In this document: positions 15,458 to 25,787 of the stretch, one piece after another
Numbering within the stretch: position 1 is the first letter of the stretch
Layout: each line of letters begins with the position of its first letter
Translations under genes and position numbers: made by a program
Source: Verrucomicrobiota bacterium
GTDB taxonomy: Bacteria; Verrucomicrobiota; Verrucomicrobiia; Limisphaerales; UBA8199
Assembly (NCBI GenBank): GCA_012517205.1
Contig: JAAYVL010000018.1
Coordinates: forward strand, 1 to 34,058
Reading direction: 5' to 3'
DNA: 34,058 bases
Notes under the pieces: generated by a model
What the model saw: only the letters and a program-made list of their open reading frames with translations
What the model was told of the DNA's origin: nothing
The model's database searches: none

Positions 15458-18400
15458 ATGCTGAACTGGCTGGTTCAAACGTCGCTCCGCAACCGCCTGC
15501 TGGTGTGCGTGCTGACGCTGGCGCTGGTGGTCGTGGGCGGGCGCCTTCTGCGCGTGCTGCCGATTGACGCCTTCCCGGACACGACCCCGGTGCAGGTGCA
15601 GATTAACGCCAACGTGCCGGCGCTCAGCCCGCAGGAAGCCGAGCAGCAGGTCACCATCCCGGTGGAGCTGGCCCTCGGCGGCCTGCCGGGGCTGCAAAAC
15701 GTCCGCTCGATCTCCAAATTCGGCCTCTCGCAGGTGGTGGCGACCTTCGACGACCGCACGAGCATCTACCGGGCGCGGCAGCTCATCAGCGAACGGCTGC
15801 AGAGCGTGGACCTGCCCGCCGGCGTTCCGCGCCCGCAGTTGGGGCCGATCGCCACCGGGCTGGGCGAGGTCTTCCACTACGCGGTGCGCGCCAAAGACGC
15901 CCGGCGCACGCTTACGGAACTTCGCGAGCTGCAGGACTGGGTCATCAAGCCCGAGCTGCGCAAAGTGCCCGGCGTGGCCGAAATCACCAGTTGGGGCGGG
16001 TTCGAGAAGCAATACCACGTCGTGGCCGACCCCGACCTGCTGGTCAAACACCGGCTGACGTGGGAGGACCTCTTCGCGGCGCTCGAAGCCAACAACCAGA
16101 ATGTCGGCGGCGGGCAGGTGGTGCGCGCGGGCGAGTCTTTGCTGGTGCAGGGCATTGGCCTGACCACCAACGTGGCGGAGATCGGGGATATCGTCATTGC
16201 CTCCACGGGAGGGGTGCCGGTGCACGTGCGCGATGTGGCCACGGTCCAGGTGGATCATGAAATCCGCCGCGGCGCGGTGACGGGCGGCGGGCGGGGCGAG
16301 ATGGTTCTGGGGCTGGGCTTCATGCTCATGGGCGAGAATAGCCATGTGGTCACGCGCGCGCTCAAAGCCCGGCTGGCCGAAGTGCGGAAAATGCTGCCCG
16401 ACGACATCCAGCTCGAAGTGTTGTATGACCGGACGGAGCTGGTGGATAATGTGATTCGCACCGTCGAGCATAATCTGCTGGCGGGCGCGCTGCTGGTCAT
16501 CGCGGTGTTGTTCGCCTTTCTGGGCAACCTGCGCGCCGGGCTGGTGGTGGCGGCCGCCATCCCGCTTTCCATGCTGTTTGCCGGCAGCCTGATGCTGCAG
16601 GCGGGCATCTCCGCCAGCCTGCTGAGCCTGGGCGCGATGGACTTTGGCCTCCTGGTGGACGGCTCCGTGGTGATGGTGGAAAACGCCATGCGCGGCCTGG
16701 CGCGGCGGCGGCAGGAGCTGGGGCGCTCGCTCACCCGCCGGGAACGCCAGGAAGTGCTGGCGCGCGCCCCGCTGGAAGTCGTGCGCCCGGTCGCCTTCGG
16801 CGTGGGCATCATCCTGATTGTGTTCCTGCCCATCCTCACCCTGGAGGGGGTGGAGGGCAAACTGTTCCGGCCCATGGCCCTGACGATGGTTTTTGCGCTC
16901 GCGGGATCCTTGCTGCTCGCCCTGACCTTTATCCCGGTGGCGGCCAGCCTCTTTCTGCTCCGGCCTATCAAGGAAAAAGAGCCGTGGCTGGAGCGGCTGG
17001 CGCGCCGCCTCTATGAACCGGTGCTCAACCTGGCGCTGCGGTTTCGCTGGTTTACGCTGCTGGGCGCCCTGGGATTGCTGGCCGGCGCCGGGGTGCTGGC
17101 CGCGCGCATGGGCGGCGAATTCCTGCCCCGCCTCGGCGAAGGCGCCATCGTGGGCACCTCGGTCCGCGTGGCGGGCGTCTCGGTGGAGGAAGCCGCGGCG
17201 CTGAACGACCGCCTCGAAAAGCTATTGCTGGCCGGGTTTCCAGATGAAATCGCCAACATCTGGACGCGCCTGGGCAGCGCGGACGTGGCCACCGACCCGA
17301 TGGGCGTCGAGTTGTCGGACTTCTTCCTCGCGCTCAAACCGCGCGCGCAGTGGACGAAAGCCCGCACCCAGGCCGGGCTGGTCGAGGAAATGCAGAAGGT
17401 CTTTGCGCGCGTGCCGGGCCTGCGCGTGGCGATCAGCCAGCCGATTGAAATGCGCATGAACGAGCTGGTCGCCGGCATCCGCTCGGACATCGGCATCAAG
17501 ATTTACGGCGACGACCTGGAGATCCTGCGCGGGCTTTCCGATGAGGTGCAGCGGGTGCTGGCCGATATCCCGGGCCGGGGCGAAGTCACCGGCGAGCAAC
17601 TCGTCGGGCAACCCGTCCTGCAAGTGCGCGTGGATCCGCGGGCCACGGAGCGCTTCGGCGTGCCGGCCCGCAATGTGCTCAACGTCGTCGAAGCGGTGGG
17701 CTCCCGGAAGGTTGGCGAAATCCGCGAGGGGCAGCGCCGTTTCCCCCTCGTGGTGCGGCTGCCGGACCGCCAGCGCACGGACCCGGAGGCGCTGGCCAAC
17801 ACCCATATCCCCACGGCGACGGGCTCGGTGCTGCCCCTGAAGCAGTTGGCGCAGGTCGTGGAAACCGAAGGCCCGGCCACGATCAACCGGGAATGGGGGC
17901 GCCGCCGCATCACCGTGCAATGCAACGTGCGCGGGCGCGACGTCGGCAGCTTTGTCGCCGAGGCGCAAGACCAGATCGCCCGCCGGGTGAAACTGCCCGA
18001 GGGCTATCAAATCGAATGGGGCGGCCAGTTCGAGAATATGCAGCGCGCCAACGCCCGGCTGCGGTTCGTGGTGCCGCTGGCCCTGGCGCTGATCCTGGCG
18101 CTGCTGTATTTCAGCCTCGGCTCGATGCGCGACGTGCTCATCGTGGCAACCGGCATCCCGCTGGGCGCCATCGGCGGGGTGGCGGCGCTGTGGGTGCGCG
18201 GCATGCCCTTCACCGTGAGTGCCGCCATCGGATTTATCGCCCTGAGCGGCGTGGCCATCCTCAACGGGCTCGTCCTCGTCACGTTCATCCGCCAACGGCT
18301 GGACGCCGGCCGGCCGCTCGCCAACGCGGTGCGCGAAGGCTGCCTGGTCCGGCTGCGCCCCGTGCTGATGACCGCGCTGGTCGCCGCCGTGGGGTTTATT

Positions 18401-18562
18401 CCCATGGCGGTGAACGTGGGCATCGGCGGCGAAGTCCAGCGCCCGCTGGCGACCGTGGTGATCGGCGGGGCGCTCAGCAACACCCTCCTGACGCTGATTG
18501 TCCTGCCCGTCCTCTACTGCTGGTTCCATCCCCGGCAACCGGCGGCGGACGGTTCCCCGTGA
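15458..18562 (+). CDS. Heavy-metal RND pump, CzcA/CusA family
   Basis: A 1034-aa HME-type RND permease that exports divalent cations driven by protons. TM4 holds MDFGLLVDGSVVMVEN with Asp395, Asp401 and Glu408, spaced as in CzcA. The segment ISQPIEMRMNELVAGIRSDI (porter domain) resembles CzcA/CnrA/NccA more than the Met-rich CusA site, so Co/Zn/Cd/Ni is more likely than Cu/Ag; this is inference. The N-terminus (LVQTSLRNRLLVCVLTLALV) and C-terminus (PLATVVIGGALSNTLLTLIV) are complete. A ribosome site (GGAGG) precedes the ATG. It forms an operon with the two preceding genes. Confidence 0.95.
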   Translation: MLNWLVQTSLRNRLLVCVLTLALVVVGGRLLRVLPIDAFPDTTPVQVQINANVPALSPQEAEQQVTIPVELALGGLPGLQNVRSISKFGLSQVVATFDDRTSIYRARQLISERLQSVDLPAGVPRPQLGPIATGLGEVFHYAVRAKDARRTLTELRELQDWVIKPELRKVPGVAEITSWGGFEKQYHVVADPDLLVKHRLTWEDLFAALEANNQNVGGGQVVRAGESLLVQGIGLTTNVAEIGDIVIASTGGVPVHVRDVATVQVDHEIRRGAVTGGGRGEMVLGLGFMLMGENSHVVTRALKARLAEVRKMLPDDIQLEVLYDRTELVDNVIRTVEHNLLAGALLVIAVLFAFLGNLRAGLVVAAAIPLSMLFAGSLMLQAGISASLLSLGAMDFGLLVDGSVVMVENAMRGLARRRQELGRSLTRRERQEVLARAPLEVVRPVAFGVGIILIVFLPILTLEGVEGKLFRPMALTMVFALAGSLLLALTFIPVAASLFLLRPIKEKEPWLERLARRLYEPVLNLALRFRWFTLLGALGLLAGAGVLAARMGGEFLPRLGEGAIVGTSVRVAGVSVEEAAALNDRLEKLLLAGFPDEIANIWTRLGSADVATDPMGVELSDFFLALKPRAQWTKARTQAGLVEEMQKVFARVPGLRVAISQPIEMRMNELVAGIRSDIGIKIYGDDLEILRGLSDEVQRVLADIPGRGEVTGEQLVGQPVLQVRVDPRATERFGVPARNVLNVVEAVGSRKVGEIREGQRRFPLVVRLPDRQRTDPEALANTHIPTATGSVLPLKQLAQVVETEGPATINREWGRRRITVQCNVRGRDVGSFVAEAQDQIARRVKLPEGYQIEWGGQFENMQRANARLRFVVPLALALILALLYFSLGSMRDVLIVATGIPLGAIGGVAALWVRGMPFTVSAAIGFIALSGVAILNGLVLVTFIRQRLDAGRPLANAVREGCLVRLRPVLMTALVAAVGFIPMAVNVGIGGEVQRPLATVVIGGALSNTLLTLIVLPVLYCWFHPRQPAADGSP

Positions 18563-18635
18563 TGGCCCGGCCCGCCGCCGTCCAACACCGAAAAAGCTCG
18601 CGCCCCGGCAGGGCCCGGGGTATGAATGCCGGCGA

Positions 18636-19670
18636 ATGGCCGAGCTTACCTGTACGCCGCCGCCGGCAAACAAGCCCGTCCGCATCTCGTACCTGTTCAT
18701 GGCAGGGACCCTGGTGCTGGTGGGCTATTTCCGCATGGCCACCCCGTTGCTGGTGGCCTTTTTCACCTATCTCGCCCTGACCCACCTCCATTTCCCGAAG
18801 CGGGGCGGCAAAACACTGGCCGTCGGGCTGTTTCTCGTCCTGGTCGCCGGCCTGGTTTATGCCTTGGCGCACTTCGCCCACCAGAGCCTCCGGGCGCTGC
18901 CGGAGATTGCCGACAAGGCCATCCCGTCCATTATCGAGTGGGCCCAGGAATACCAGATAGAACTCCCGTTCACGGACTACGACAGCCTCAAGGAAATGGC
19001 CCTCGACAACCTGGGCAGCCGGATGAATTACCTGGGCAATTTCGCCCGGTTCGCCAAAGGAGCAACGACGCAGTTCGTCTTTGTGCTGGTCGGCGGCGTG
19101 GTGGCCATCAGCGTGTTCTTCAATTCCAAGCTGGAGTTGGACCGCGAGAAATACGCGGTGCGCGACAACCTGTATTCGCTGAGCTGCGACCAAATCGCGC
19201 GCCGCTTCGAGACGCTTTACCAAAGCTTCGCCACAGTCATCGGCGCGCAAATCACCATCTCCGCCATCAACACGGTCCTCACGACCCTTTTTGTGCTCGC
19301 GGTGGGACTGCCCTACGCCGTCGTGGTGATTGGGGTGACGTTTCTCTGCGGCCTGATCCCGGTTCTGGGCAACCTGGTCAGCAACACCGTCATTGTCGGG
19401 ATCGGGTTCACGGTATCCCCCCAGATGGCTCTCGGCGCGCTGCTATACCTCGTGGTCATTCATAAACTGGAATACTTCCTCAACAGCAAAATCATCGGCC
19501 ACCGCATCCGCAACCCGCTTTGGCTCACACTCCTGGCCCTGGTGTTGGGCGAACGGCTGATGGGGCTGGCCGGAATGATCCTGGCGCCGGTGGTACTCAA
19601 CTACATCCGCATGGAAGCCTCCTGCCTGGCGGTCAAACACTCGCTTGACTCCTCTCCCGACGCAAGCTAG
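18636..19670 (+). CDS. AI-2E family transporter-like membrane protein
   Basis: A 344-aa polytopic membrane protein of the AI-2E/PerM family. It has two N-terminal membrane spans (YLFMAGTLVLVGYF; PLLVAFFTYLALTHL), a third (LAVGLFLVLVAGLVYAL), a soluble region, and a C-terminal bundle with the family signature around GLIPVLGNLVSNTVIVGIG and HKLEYFLNSKIIGHRI. Family members have been linked to autoinducer-2 export and to Na+/H+ exchange, so the substrate is uncertain. The ATG at 18636 gives normal length; upstream codons overlap the pump gene and look non-coding. It sits 73 bases after the metal pump and 13 before the TPP riboswitch, and may be read through from the pump operon. Confidence 0.85.
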   Translation: MAELTCTPPPANKPVRISYLFMAGTLVLVGYFRMATPLLVAFFTYLALTHLHFPKRGGKTLAVGLFLVLVAGLVYALAHFAHQSLRALPEIADKAIPSIIEWAQEYQIELPFTDYDSLKEMALDNLGSRMNYLGNFARFAKGATTQFVFVLVGGVVAISVFFNSKLELDREKYAVRDNLYSLSCDQIARRFETLYQSFATVIGAQITISAINTVLTTLFVLAVGLPYAVVVIGVTFLCGLIPVLGNLVSNTVIVGIGFTVSPQMALGALLYLVVIHKLEYFLNSKIIGHRIRNPLWLTLLALVLGERLMGLAGMILAPVVLNYIRMEASCLAVKHSLDSSPDAS

Positions 19671-19683
19671 TATTATTAATTAT

Positions 19684-21705
<2,022 letters not shown>

Positions 21706-21766
21706 TCCCGCCCGCGCCGCGCCGCCCCATTTCCCGCCAAGCCTTTGGGCCGGCAAGTGGAACAGG

Positions 21767-22279
21767 TCAGATGGCGACCCTAACGGGACTCGAACCCGTT
21801 AAGCGCCACAAACGACTTTCCAGCGCAACGCCTAGGAAATGCCTGTGGTTATTGCCTTTTATGCGCTTTCGGCATTGTAACGTGACGCCATATCGTGACA
21901 CGCTGCGTCGCGTTTGCCGTAGGAAAGTGTAGGAAAGGCTTCTTAGCGGGTTGGCGTTCTTGCGGGTCAAATGGCGTTTGTTGGAAAGCGCCGGCCTCGC
22001 CTGGGGCATCCTGGGCGCAAGGGCGGGGTGTCTTATCGCCTCGGCCCGCTTCCCGTCGCGGATCACCGTCGCCCGGTGGACTCCGTGCGCTGCGGCTATC
22101 TCGCTCGCGGTGTCTATCAAAGTAGCACTTTGCGACTTTGATCTATGATCGCCGCCTTGTCTGCCTTTGCGCCTATTGTAGAGCGTTCCCCGGAAGTAGC
22201 TGGCCTGGTCCGGGGTCAGGTTGCGCCGCCCGAGCTGGTTGGAAATGATCCAGTCAATGGCCGCGTCCTCGTCCGGCAA
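21767..22279 (-). CDS. HTH/ParB-like phage protein, chimeric C-terminus
   Basis: Residues 1-90 resemble a phage/plasmid family with AAIDWIISNQLGRRNLTPDQ, SYFRGTLYNRRKG, and a helix-turn-helix (TASEIAAAHGVHRATVIRDG). Such domains occur in ParB-like DNA-binding proteins. The start is a TTG at 22279 with AGAAGG five bases upstream. After about residue 95 the sequence loses family character, runs through a putative integrase arm site (21916-21930) and the tRNA-derived repeat, and stops in host DNA at 21767. The last third is therefore probably not native protein. It may be an N-terminally trimmed, decaying gene; see the paralogous fragment just upstream. Confidence 0.5.
   Translation of the reverse strand: MPDEDAAIDWIISNQLGRRNLTPDQASYFRGTLYNRRKGRQGGDHRSKSQSATLIDTASEIAAAHGVHRATVIRDGKRAEAIRHPALAPRMPQARPALSNKRHLTRKNANPLRSLSYTFLRQTRRSVSRYGVTLQCRKRIKGNNHRHFLGVALESRLWRLTGSSPVRVAI
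21772..21799 (-). repeat. Attachment site, left (truncated tRNA-Glu 3' end)
   Basis: A 28-base copy of the tRNA-Glu 3' end, including the encoded CCA and the T-arm. It is followed by unrelated sequence where the tRNA 5' half should be. It is identical to 31905-31932. This is the displaced host copy after integration into the tRNA gene. Confidence 0.92.
21916..21930 (+). repeat. Candidate integrase arm site, left
   Basis: GCCGTAGGAAAGTGT is identical to 31812-31826 near the other end of the element and in the same orientation. It lies 117 bases inside the left attachment repeat. Paired arm sites at both ends of an integrated element are typical binding sites for the N-terminal domain of tyrosine integrases. 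Confidence 0.55.
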
Positions 22280-22334
22280 GTCAACCTTCTGACAACTTGG
22301 CAGAAGGTCATTTCTAGCTCCCGCCTTATTCCTC

Positions 22335-22493
22335 CTATTTGATCTGGTCCGGCTTGCCGTCGCGGATGATGGTCCGTGCGCTTACGCCGTGCTTGGCGGC
22401 TAGGGCTTCGGCGGTTCTTAAAGTGGGTGCCAGCTTGTCACCCACTCTTTTCTTACCCCTGCCTCCCGGCTCGCTTCCGTGGCGCTCGGGGTG
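22335..22493 (-). pseudogene. Fragment of a second HTH module
   Basis: In the minus frame ending at TAG 22335-22337 the translation contains GGRGKKRVGDKLAPTLRTAE, ALAAKHGVSARTIIRDGK and PDQIK. This matches the module TASEIAAAHGVHRATVIRDGK of the neighbouring gene. No start codon is available, the upstream NQLGRRNLTP half is missing, and the frame differs from the downstream copy. It is best read as the remnant of a tandem duplicate. A strong AGGAGG (22326-22331 region) follows and may have served the next gene. Confidence 0.55.
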
Positions 22494-22581
22494 CGAAACT
22501 AGGCCCCTAGCGTGCCCGTGGTGGCGTTTTCTTTGGGTGCCCGCTACCTCGACATGGGGGGACTTTGCAGCCCGTCTGCGG

Positions 22582-23253
22582 TCACGCGGCGATGCGGGAT
22601 GCGGCTTCGCGGATGGCTGGCGGATAGGGTCCCTCGCCGTTTTCGTCCGGCTCGAACACGGAAGGGAAGCCCCATGTCGTGCATAGGCGGTCGGCTTGGG
22701 CTGCGACCATTAGGAACATGGTCATTGCCAGCCGGTCCCGTTGTTCGGGCGTGCTTTTGATGCCTGCATCGAGCAAGGCAACCTGCATCATCCGGGGCAG
22801 GTGGCTGCCTGTCCGCAACAGCAGCCCCTCCACGCCGTCCCCATAGTCCAGCCGGGTCCGTGGCCGTCCATCTCGCGGGGTGGCGGTGGTGCCGCCCTGC
22901 GAGAGAGCCAGCAGCGTCGGCAGTTTTCCGGCGGCGGTCAGGTAGTCGCGCCACGCCGCAACGTCACATCTTCCATCCTGGCAGGGGCGGGGTGCTTGCG
23001 CCTTGCGGTTGTGGAATTGAATCAGTTGCCGCGATACCCCGAGGGCCTTGGCCAACTCCGATTGATTGCGGGCGTAGTGGCGCTGTTGCTCGGGCGGTGC
23101 GACTCGGCCTTTGGCGTGCGCCTCAATCAAAGCCCGCTGCTGGCCTGTCAGCGGTTGGCCTGCCTGAACTCGTTTCAGCAGGTTTGCCAAGTCGGCGTCG
23201 AGGACGCGCCTGGCTGTTACCGGGTCAAGTTGCTTTCGGGCGGATGTTTTCAT
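22582..23253 (-). CDS. Nu1/small-terminase-like DNA-binding protein
   Basis: A 223-aa protein. Residues about 15-95 read as the phage DNA-packaging Nu1-type HTH found in small terminase subunits: LLKRVQAGQPLTGQQRALIE, ARNQSELAKALGVSRQLIQF, DGRCDVAAWRDYL. The rest is helical and unrecognised (LPRMMQVALLDAGIKSTPEQ; MFLMVAAQADRLCTTWGFP). If it is a TerS it would choose the DNA to be packaged. In satellites such a protein redirects the helper's large terminase. A simple HTH regulator is the alternative. The ATG at 23253 avoids overlap with the PLD-like gene; an ATG at 23304 would add 17 residues and overlap it by 37 bases. Confidence 0.6.
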   Translation of the reverse strand: MKTSARKQLDPVTARRVLDADLANLLKRVQAGQPLTGQQRALIEAHAKGRVAPPEQQRHYARNQSELAKALGVSRQLIQFHNRKAQAPRPCQDGRCDVAAWRDYLTAAGKLPTLLALSQGGTTATPRDGRPRTRLDYGDGVEGLLLRTGSHLPRMMQVALLDAGIKSTPEQRDRLAMTMFLMVAAQADRLCTTWGFPSVFEPDENGEGPYPPAIREAASRIAA

Positions 23254-23267
23254 TTCGTGGATGGGGT

Positions 23268-23984
23268 TTATGGTTCTGCTGTCGGCCAGACGGTTCCAAT
23301 CCATCCGGCGTGAAAGTCGTAAAGCTGCCTGCTCTGGGTCATGGTGAATTGTTCAAGGTTCGCGCACGATCTCAGGTTGGCCGATGATTCAACGGCGTAG
23401 AACCTGCCGCCGATGGCCGCCAGAATCAGCTTGGTATGGTTCCTGGTGCTCCTGAATCCGTATCCGAGGCGGCGGGCCTGGTCGGCTCCATGTTGCCAAA
23501 TCTCCTTGTCGGCTCGCCTGAAGAAGTCGCTGGCCAGAATGCGGAGCTTCGCCGGGGGTATTTGGCCAGCCTGAATCATCCCGGCAAGGTCAGCCAAGTT
23601 GTCCCGGCTGAATCCAAGCGTCGTCAACGTCAGCCCGTCAAACCGTTTGGCCTTTGCCAGCCGTAGCATGGCCGGTAGTAGGTCAAAGCCTCTGAACTCC
23701 TGGCCCGTCACGATGTGGATATATTCGCCGGGGTCCGGTAGCCGGTCGAGGGCCTCCACCGCCCTGTCGAGGCGGCGGGCGTCTCGCAACTGAACCTTGG
23801 CGCTGCGGATTCGCGTTGTCCATGTGGCAACGTCCCGGCCAAGCTGGCGGGCAATGGTTGGGCGGCCTTCGTTCGCCCGTCGCCACTGGCCAGCTTTGGT
23901 GGGCGTTGCGCTGTCGTCAAAGGTGAAATCCACGCTCAAACCGGCTGCCAGCTTGCTAAGGTCGGGAGGGGGGGCAGCTTTCAC
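23268..23984 (-). CDS. Phospholipase D-like domain protein
   Basis: A 238-aa protein starting at GTG 23984. The C-terminal part has an HKD-like half-site: HTKLILAAIGGRFYAVES with His183 and Lys185, followed by SANLRSCANLEQFTM (Ser201, Asn203, Glu211). This is the pattern of single-domain PLD nucleases found in phages, which act as dimers. An N-terminal segment (about 1-75) is Arg/Ala-rich, and EYIHIVTGQEFRGFDLLPAM begins the fold. The substrate is probably nucleic acid rather than lipid, but that is inferred. It lies between the small-terminase-like gene (downstream) and a 177-aa gene (24 bases upstream), as part of one leftward block. Confidence 0.65.
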   Translation of the reverse strand: MKAAPPPDLSKLAAGLSVDFTFDDSATPTKAGQWRRANEGRPTIARQLGRDVATWTTRIRSAKVQLRDARRLDRAVEALDRLPDPGEYIHIVTGQEFRGFDLLPAMLRLAKAKRFDGLTLTTLGFSRDNLADLAGMIQAGQIPPAKLRILASDFFRRADKEIWQHGADQARRLGYGFRSTRNHTKLILAAIGGRFYAVESSANLRSCANLEQFTMTQSRQLYDFHAGWIGTVWPTAEP

Positions 23985-24008
23985 GATATGACAAAAATGG
24001 TTTTTGAC

Positions 24009-24542
24009 CTAAAGCGTGTAAATTCCGCTACGACACCCGACCCCCTCGCCTGGCTGGCTGGAAAGAGATTCCTTTGCCCTTTCTTGGCGCTGGCTTGGCT
24101 TATAGGGCGTCTTTGTCCCCTGAGTGTGTCCTTGGGGCCCCCTCGGCCCTGAACGTCGCTGTGGGGCAATCCTGCCGCGATTCCAAGCGTGCCTTTGGGC
24201 TGCATTGGTGATGCCGAACTCTTTGGCCACCTCTCCGGTCAGAAGTCGAAACATTGGCGGAGATAGTGCAAGTCGCTCTGCAAGCGCCGATGCAGACGGG
24301 CCGCCGAACAGTGATGGATTGACTACCCATGCGAAAGCGATGAACCGCCGGCCTACTCTGGCCTGCCCTGCCCTGCCGGTGTATCGGCAGTCTGTTATCC
24401 ATCTAAACATGGCGCTGACCACATCAGAGAGCCTGCTGTGGACCTCTGATTTGATTGCGTCTTCATCGTCCATGATGGGCATACGGCTGCCCTCAACAGC
24501 ATCATAATCAAAGTCGGTGTGCGGCGGCGTGTAGCCTTTCAT
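24009..24542 (-). CDS. Phage-type hypothetical protein (177 aa)
   Basis: The family is not named to my knowledge. The centre (GRRFIAFAWVVNPSLFGG, ASALAERLALSPPMFRLLTG, EVAKEFGITNAAQRHAWNRG, residues about 64-127) looks like a compact helical DNA-binding region that I associate with phage-like islands of PVC bacteria. The C-terminal 50 residues are Arg/Gln/Gly-rich and basic, suggesting nucleic-acid contact. The start is ATG 24542. It follows the capsid gene across a strong terminator hairpin (24627-24663), so it probably has its own promoter. Confidence 0.55.
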   Translation of the reverse strand: MKGYTPPHTDFDYDAVEGSRMPIMDDEDAIKSEVHSRLSDVVSAMFRWITDCRYTGRAGQARVGRRFIAFAWVVNPSLFGGPSASALAERLALSPPMFRLLTGEVAKEFGITNAAQRHAWNRGRIAPQRRSGPRGPQGHTQGTKTPYKPSQRQERAKESLSSQPGEGVGCRSGIYTL

Positions 24543-24626
24543 CGTATGGCACGCCTGATATTAGCGTGGTTAATAGGCTTTGGCAAGTAAAATAAGAGGG
24601 TAGGACATGGGCTGTCTGGAAAGGAA

Positions 24627-24663
24627 CCCCGCTCCGGTGAACCAGAACAAGCCCGGAGCGGGG
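24627..24663 (-). terminator. Terminator hairpin after capsid gene
   Basis: A perfect 11-bp stem (CCCCGCTCCGG, 24627-24637, with 24653-24663) around a 15-base loop begins about 20 bases past the capsid stop codon. On the minus strand it is followed by TTCCTTTCC, a modest T-rich tail. It should end the capsid transcript. Confidence 0.75.
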
Positions 24664-24683
24664 CGGTGTGTGCCCCGAAAGAG

Positions 24684-25757
24684 TTACGGTGTGCAGATGC
24701 GTTTCAGGGCATCGGCCACGCCTGCGACATAGCCATAGGCGCACTCGATAACCTCGAAGTTCCGGTCAAGCTGGGCATCGCCCCACTTGCGATAGTTCAT
24801 GGAGATGCCAGTCTCGGGGTCAGTGGCAACCTCGTAGGCCACGAGGGACGCCCGCACGCCGTCTGCGGGTTCAACCGGGGCGAAAGCGGCCAGCACCGCC
24901 GACATAAACACGGCAGCGCCTTGCAACTTCTCGCTGTTGGTCGGCAGGTTCGGCACTTCGTACACGTCGAAGCCTGAAATGCGTGGCAGTCTGCCCTGGC
25001 GGATGACCTCGGTTCCACCGATGGAGTCTGCGAGCTTGTAGGCAGAGTCCTTCATCAAACCGGTAACGGCGTCAGAGTCCAAAATCAGGCTGCGACCGGA
25101 AGCGGGCCAGTTCGCTTTCGTGCAAATGCCAGAGAGCGAAACAATGTCATCGGACGTTATGGCGGCGGCGGCAGCCGTGACGGCGGCAGCGCCAAAGGCG
25201 TCGGCGGTGACAACAGACCAAATGTCATCAAAGACATCGGCGGCCAGCTTCTCTGAGTTCATGGTTCCGAGGCGAACGGCATTCAGGAAAGGCTGCCTGC
25301 GAAACTCAGCCGATGAATAGTCGAGCGGCTGATACTTCCGCTTGTTCACCGTGATTTTCTTCATGCTCGTTGCCGTCGCTTGGTCGAACTCGTAGCCAGT
25401 AGCCTCCACGAAGTTTGAACTGGCGGCGGTCTGCAAGGCGTAGTAGGGGATGACAACCTCATCCGTCCCTTGCAACGGCGTGTTCAGGAAGCTGGTGCAA
25501 AAGGCTTTCAGCGGCAGCATCCGACGAGCGAAAGCCCTGACCGACTCGTTCAAGATGGCAACGCGCTTCAGGGCGCTGTCAACCGTGTTGGTCGCGGCAT
25601 TCAGGACGGGCAGAAGGTGCTCACGTTCGGCACGCCACACGCGGGAGATTTCCGCGCCTCGGGCGGCAGCGTTATTGACTGACTCTGGGCCGCTCACCAG
25701 AAATGCTTGGATTCGTGCCAGAGCGTGTTGGGGGTCGTTTTTGGTAACGGAAAACAT
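24684..25757 (-). CDS. Probable phage major capsid protein
   Basis: A 357-aa protein reading like an HK97-fold or P22-type coat protein. Features are an N-terminal helical region with FARRMLPLKAFCTSF, the segment DEVVIPYYALQTAASSNFVE, KKITVNKRKYQPLDYSSAEF, LILDSDAVTGLMKDSAY, RISGFDVYEVPNLP, and the C-terminal EVIECAYGYVAGVADALKRI, which is typical of capsid proteins. Length fits the family (about 300-430 aa). It ends in a strong terminator and follows a possible scaffold gene by 30 bases. No prohead protease, portal or tail gene is found in the element. A structural fold search would confirm the call. Confidence 0.7.
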   Translation of the reverse strand: MFSVTKNDPQHALARIQAFLVSGPESVNNAAARGAEISRVWRAEREHLLPVLNAATNTVDSALKRVAILNESVRAFARRMLPLKAFCTSFLNTPLQGTDEVVIPYYALQTAASSNFVEATGYEFDQATATSMKKITVNKRKYQPLDYSSAEFRRQPFLNAVRLGTMNSEKLAADVFDDIWSVVTADAFGAAAVTAAAAAITSDDIVSLSGICTKANWPASGRSLILDSDAVTGLMKDSAYKLADSIGGTEVIRQGRLPRISGFDVYEVPNLPTNSEKLQGAAVFMSAVLAAFAPVEPADGVRASLVAYEVATDPETGISMNYRKWGDAQLDRNFEVIECAYGYVAGVADALKRICTP

Positions 25758-25787
25758 AGGTTGTTCTTTCTCTAATTCGAGTTGGGT

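Noticed and set aside
14981-18700. Long minus-strand frames opposite the metal pump genes (about 490 codons each)
   Set aside because: His/Arg/Gln-rich shadows of the CzcB/CzcA-like genes with no recognisable motif.
21706-21771. Terminator after thiC
   Set aside because: The stretch is GC-rich but I found no stem followed by a T-run.
21772-21799. A second tRNA gene at the left end of the element
   Set aside because: Only the 3' 28 bases are tRNA-like; the anticodon arm and D-arm are absent. It is the displaced half of an attachment duplication.
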